Positions 60,594 through 64,000 of a stretch of DNA of 64,000 nucleotides are shown piece by piece (position 1 is the stretch's first letter; each line of letters begins with the position of its first letter). Where the stretch lies: NCBI GenBank assembly GCA_032207245.1, contig CM063502.1, forward strand, positions 110,150,953-110,214,952. Reading direction: 5' to 3'. A program made the translations under genes and the position numbers. The notes beneath the pieces are model-generated. The model did not search any database and was not told where the DNA came from. It worked only from the letters and a program-made list of their open reading frames with translations. The DNA is from Pardosa pseudoannulata (lineage: Eukaryota > Arthropoda > Arachnida > Araneae > Lycosidae).

Positions 60594-61110
60594 CAAGGGT
60601 GGCCAACCTGTGGCTCACAAGTCACATGCAGCTCTTTGAAGAATTATTTGTGGCTCTCGATAAATGTACCCAAGTTCCTTTTCATTTTTTGTTATATTTA
60701 AAAAAAAAATATATATTACAGCTGATGGAGCTCCGGCAGTGCTGGGTAAAAAAATTGGTCTTATTGTCCTTTTAAAAGAAGATTCTCAAATTCCACATTT
60801 AAGACCGACTTACTGCATAATTCACCAAGAACATCTCATTACAAAATATTTAAAGTATCCTGATGTTATGAAAATAGTATAACACATTGTAAATTACACT
60901 TGCATGAGTGCAAAAAATCGACACTTAAAAATTTCCTTGAAAAATTAAAGGATATAGAACTTCTAAATGATATTCCTTAAATATAATTTTTATTAAAAAT
61001 TTTTTTTATTACCTTTTTTGCATACCTTTTAAATACTTATTTAATTGCAGCTCGTAAAAATTTCAAATTTTGAAAAATGGCTCGGGCTATCAAGGAGCTT
61101 TGCCCCCCTG
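60594..61110 (+). mobile_element. hAT transposon remnant with transposase fragment
   Basis: Starts caagggtggccaacctg and ends tttgcccccctg, with imperfect 8 bp target duplications gtgtatag (60586-60593) and gtatatag (61111-61118). A fragment at 60717-60860 reads ITADGAPAVLGKKIGLIVLL then HLRPTYCIIHQEHLITK, typical of the DGAPA...CxIHxExL core of hAT transposases near FAM200/ZBED5 (family knowledge). The rest of the transposase is deleted. It lies in intron 4 of the MAD2L2-like gene, same strand. Confidence 0.8.
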
Positions 61111-61118
61111 GTATATAG

Positions 61119-62966
61119 TATAGTATGTGATACAATACAGTATGTAAATAAGTGCATACATTCAAGATTGGCTTATATGAGAGAAACTTAGTGTAAAATT
61201 TTAAGTGAAAAAGCAATGAAAACGAATAAACAGAAAAAAAGTATCAAAAGTAGGAATTGTTTAGAATTCCATTTCTGGTGTCTGTTTGCAGAGCATACCT
61301 CTTAATTAAATTGCTATATCTTGACTTACAATGGTTGTAAAACCAAAATTCAAACTGTATTCAAAACCTAAAACATTTTTAATTTTTAAATGCAAACAAT
61401 AAAAAATGGAATTTTTGTTTGAAAAATTAGTTTTTATGATGGCAAGCCCCTTAAATAAAGTCTTGTATCTTTAAGCAAATACAGTCAAACCCTGATTTAG
61501 TGCTATCCAGAAATATTGTTAATCCTCTTAAATCATATGTGGGTATGAACAAATCTTGTGCATGGACTTATAATATAAATCTATTAAAAGGGCTAACTGA
61601 TATTTTCTAGTAAAAAAGAGCATGTGTGACATTTTCTAAGAATTTGTTTCATTCTTATCAAAGCTATTAAATCATTTCTATTTATAGTGTTTGTAAACTT
61701 AGTATTTGATAGCACTATATTAAGCTCCAATAATTGGTTTTAATAAGGCTTTAAAAAATTTCTCTTCTTTAACTATTGGCAAACACCTGCTATATCTTGT
61801 TGATAACTTTTATTATTTACTGCCATGATTTTTTTTTTTAATACTTTAATTGGCAAATTTTTCTCTTTGCTTATATATGTTTATAAATTCTCAATTTTTT
61901 GATATCAAGAGAATCTAATAAAATAGTTTTCTCTGTACTAACATTATACAAAGGATATTGTAAAATTGGTTATATGCTAACTCTAATGATCTGTAAAACT
62001 GATAGACAAAATCTTATTGCCAACATGCCACTAAGATTCTTTTTGGGAGCCATGTTATTGACAAATACACACATTTTAGGATATTGATTAGATCTACCTC
62101 ACACAGTTTCAAAATTGAAATTCCTCACAGAAGTTAATGAATGGATAAAATCCTTTATTCTTTTATATCACCATAATGCTGTTAATGGAGTGAATTTCTA
62201 CAATTGTTTAGTTTTTGTTAATAAAGTCAAGATGAGCAAATACTTAGTTATAAAATATGAAGTTGAAAAAAGTAGTAAGAAATAGAAATCTGAAAGTAAT
62301 ATTTTAATTTCCACTCTTAAGAAATTGATTAAATAAAGAAAAAACTATATTGGAATTCTAATGCATGTTTATATGAATAAATGTATGTATATCTAATTTT
62401 CTCATATCTATAGTCTAAAAAAGCAAGTACATTTTATTGATATACATAGAATCACAATTCAGTATACCATAAAACTTGACTTAGCATTTAGTTGTTACCC
62501 AAACAGCGACTGGTTCTAAATCAGTATTTCACTATAGTTCATTTTATAACTGCATATTTGCATATCAATAAAAAATGTGAAGGTGCACATCAGTTATATT
62601 AATAGTATCTGAATTAATAATTATCCATTAATTTTATCTTAAAAATACACACAAAAAAGTAATTTTTAGCTTTGTATGTTTATATTTAACCTTGAATGTA
62701 TCATTTCCCTCTTCCTATTTAGTTTTTATTTTATTGTTAGTGTTTTTCAATAGTAATTAAGATTAGGAGTGGTATTTACTTGCACAGAGTCACTAAATTA
62801 CTATTTAGCATGGGAAGATCCATTTATTTCAAGTAATATAAACTATGATATAATCTGTTTATAGGGCTAATAATTAATTATATTAACGATTAAAATGTAG
62901 TATTGTAAAAAATCAATTTATTGATCTAAATTTACTTCTAAAATATGTTTGTATATGATATTTCAG
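61119..62966. other. MAD2L2-like intron 4, 3' part
   Basis: AT-rich, nothing recognised. Earlier in the intron (59799-59901, minus) a 34-codon acidic ORF (ELCDNESEVSESSKVD) could be a piggyBac N-terminal scrap; unsupported by ends. Confidence 0.55.
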
Positions 62967-63046
62967 GTCACAACTTTGAATTGCAAATTCGTTCAGACTG
63001 CTCCAAAGTATCTTTGAAGGATATTGAAGGTGATCTGAAAAATGGG
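62967..63046 (+). CDS. MAD2L2: MAD2L2/REV7-like HORMA protein, exon 5 (last visible)
   Basis: 80 bp exon encoding GHNFELQIRSDCSKVSLKDI then EGDLKNG, corresponding to the beta strand CTFTVLVHTRE of REV7. Acceptor gatatttcAG|GTCACA, donor AATGGG|GTAAGA, phase 1 in and 0 out. The C-terminal safety-belt portion (some 35-60 residues in family members) is not visible up to 64000, so the gene is cut by the window edge. Expected downstream: the PW...D block and the C-terminal strand. Confidence 0.85.
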
Positions 63047-64000
63047 GTAAGATAGGGTCTTTATTATTTTATTTAAAAAATGACCATAAAGATTATGATA
63101 ACATTCTAATAAATTTGTAAGAGTTTACCTTAATAATATTTTTAACAAATTTTTAAAAATGTAAGATTATAGTTAATGCTTATTACTGTCACATTTCTAC
63201 ATGGTTATATTTAACATACCTAAATTTCTTAGTACTTATTACAAATATATCTTGAAAAAGAGAATTAAATATCAGTTGTTTGAAGGATGATAATAAGGGA
63301 ATTCTTCATTCAGTCATTAGTTTATGGAAATAATCATTTATACTTTGATTAAACTTTAAAGTAGAGATTACCCAAGTTGCTTTTAGTAGCTGTTAGGATA
63401 TTAAGGATATCCAGTTGGAAATTTTCTATTTTTATAGCAACTTTTAAAAAATATTTTTGTCCACGATAACCATCAACAATTCTTTTGTTAGATTATCCTA
63501 ACAGTAGATCATTATATTGAAATTCTCTAATGTTTTTCTCTGCAGTATGAATTGTTTTATTTTCTATGGTACAGAAAGTTGATACTGCCTTGAATATTTG
63601 CTGGAAAACAAGCTTACTTACTGTTTAATTCTTAATCTCATGTTTATGTGTCCTTTAAAATGAACTATATATATAAACTTACAGGTTTTCATAAATAACT
63701 TTTATTATTTCCAGAGTAATGTTAATTTCCTCTATCATAGAGGGATTATAGAATAGAAACTATATATATATATATATATATATGTGATTAAATGTTTGAC
63801 TAGTGCTTTTATGTTCTACTAAGGCCACAGAGAGATAATTCTTTATGCATTTCCTTATTGCCAATACATATTAATTTTTCTTAGCTAAGGTTCTTGCACT
63901 AACTGGTTGTTCGTTGTTGAGTATTTACTGTGATAGCAATTGTTATGAATACCTAATATACTCTATTATCAGCTTAGTATTAAAAAAGTTTTTATTGTAT
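63047..64000. other. MAD2L2-like intron 5, incomplete
   Basis: No further exon recognised before the window ends. Confidence 0.55.
63762..63783. repeat. Microsatellite (TA)n
   Basis: Short TA run in MAD2L2-like intron 5. Confidence 0.93.

Overview
The window is nuclear DNA from a eukaryote. It is strongly AT-rich, has GT..AG introns from 82 bp to over 14 kb, and is full of (TA)n microsatellites, tRNA-derived SINEs and short non-autonomous DNA transposons. The protein families (an AGAP/CenG1A Arf-GAP, a REV7 HORMA protein, hAT, piggyBac and mariner-like remnants) fit an arthropod, possibly a chelicerate; that placement is inference from general resemblance, not from a search. No bacterial-type operons, CRISPR arrays, rRNA genes or intact tRNA genes are visible.

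Two conserved genes lie head to head. On the minus strand, 46937 down to 27137, are the first five coding exons (about 185 codons) of an AGAP/centaurin-gamma protein: its N-terminal segment and most of its GTPase-like domain. The PH, Arf-GAP and ankyrin exons must lie beyond the left edge, so all of 1-27136 is probably intronic, although an unseen gene there cannot be excluded. On the plus strand, from about 50132 or 50534 to 63046, are four certain coding exons and one doubtful one of a MAD2L2/REV7-like HORMA protein. Its last exon or exons lie beyond the right edge. The two start codons are about 3.2-3.6 kb apart, and each has the 10-mer tgcgcatgcg (NRF1/Ewg-like) upstream of it.

Layout. 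1-27136: transposon-rich, with SINEs, a SINE-interrupted ~600 bp duplication (1940-3597), TTAA-flanked MITEs, hAT remnants (7312-8029, 13790-15137, 18916-19543), hairpin MITEs and a ~165 bp tandem repeat (25835-26600). 27137-29354: AGAP exons 5, 4 and 3. 29355-43869: AGAP intron 2, 14.5 kb, with SINE clusters, three hAT elements and a 122 bp tandem/inverted repeat array (39397-40140). 43870-46937: AGAP exons 2 and 1. 46938-50131: divergent intergenic region with both presumed promoters. 50132-64000: MAD2L2-like gene; its introns hold a piggyBac-type element (52616-53698), a dead mariner-like transposase (about 55830-56915) and a dead hAT transposase (60594-61110).

The genes' roles are known from their families. 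AGAP proteins are Arf GTPase-activating proteins in endosomal traffic. REV7 is the HORMA adaptor of DNA polymerase zeta and shieldin. Nothing suggests that the two act together; the shared intergenic region suggests at most shared basal promoter control. The most distinctive content is the mobile-element stratigraphy: SINE into SINE, MITE into SINE, SINE into duplicated repeat, and hAT into hAT, much of it supported by target-site duplications readable here.
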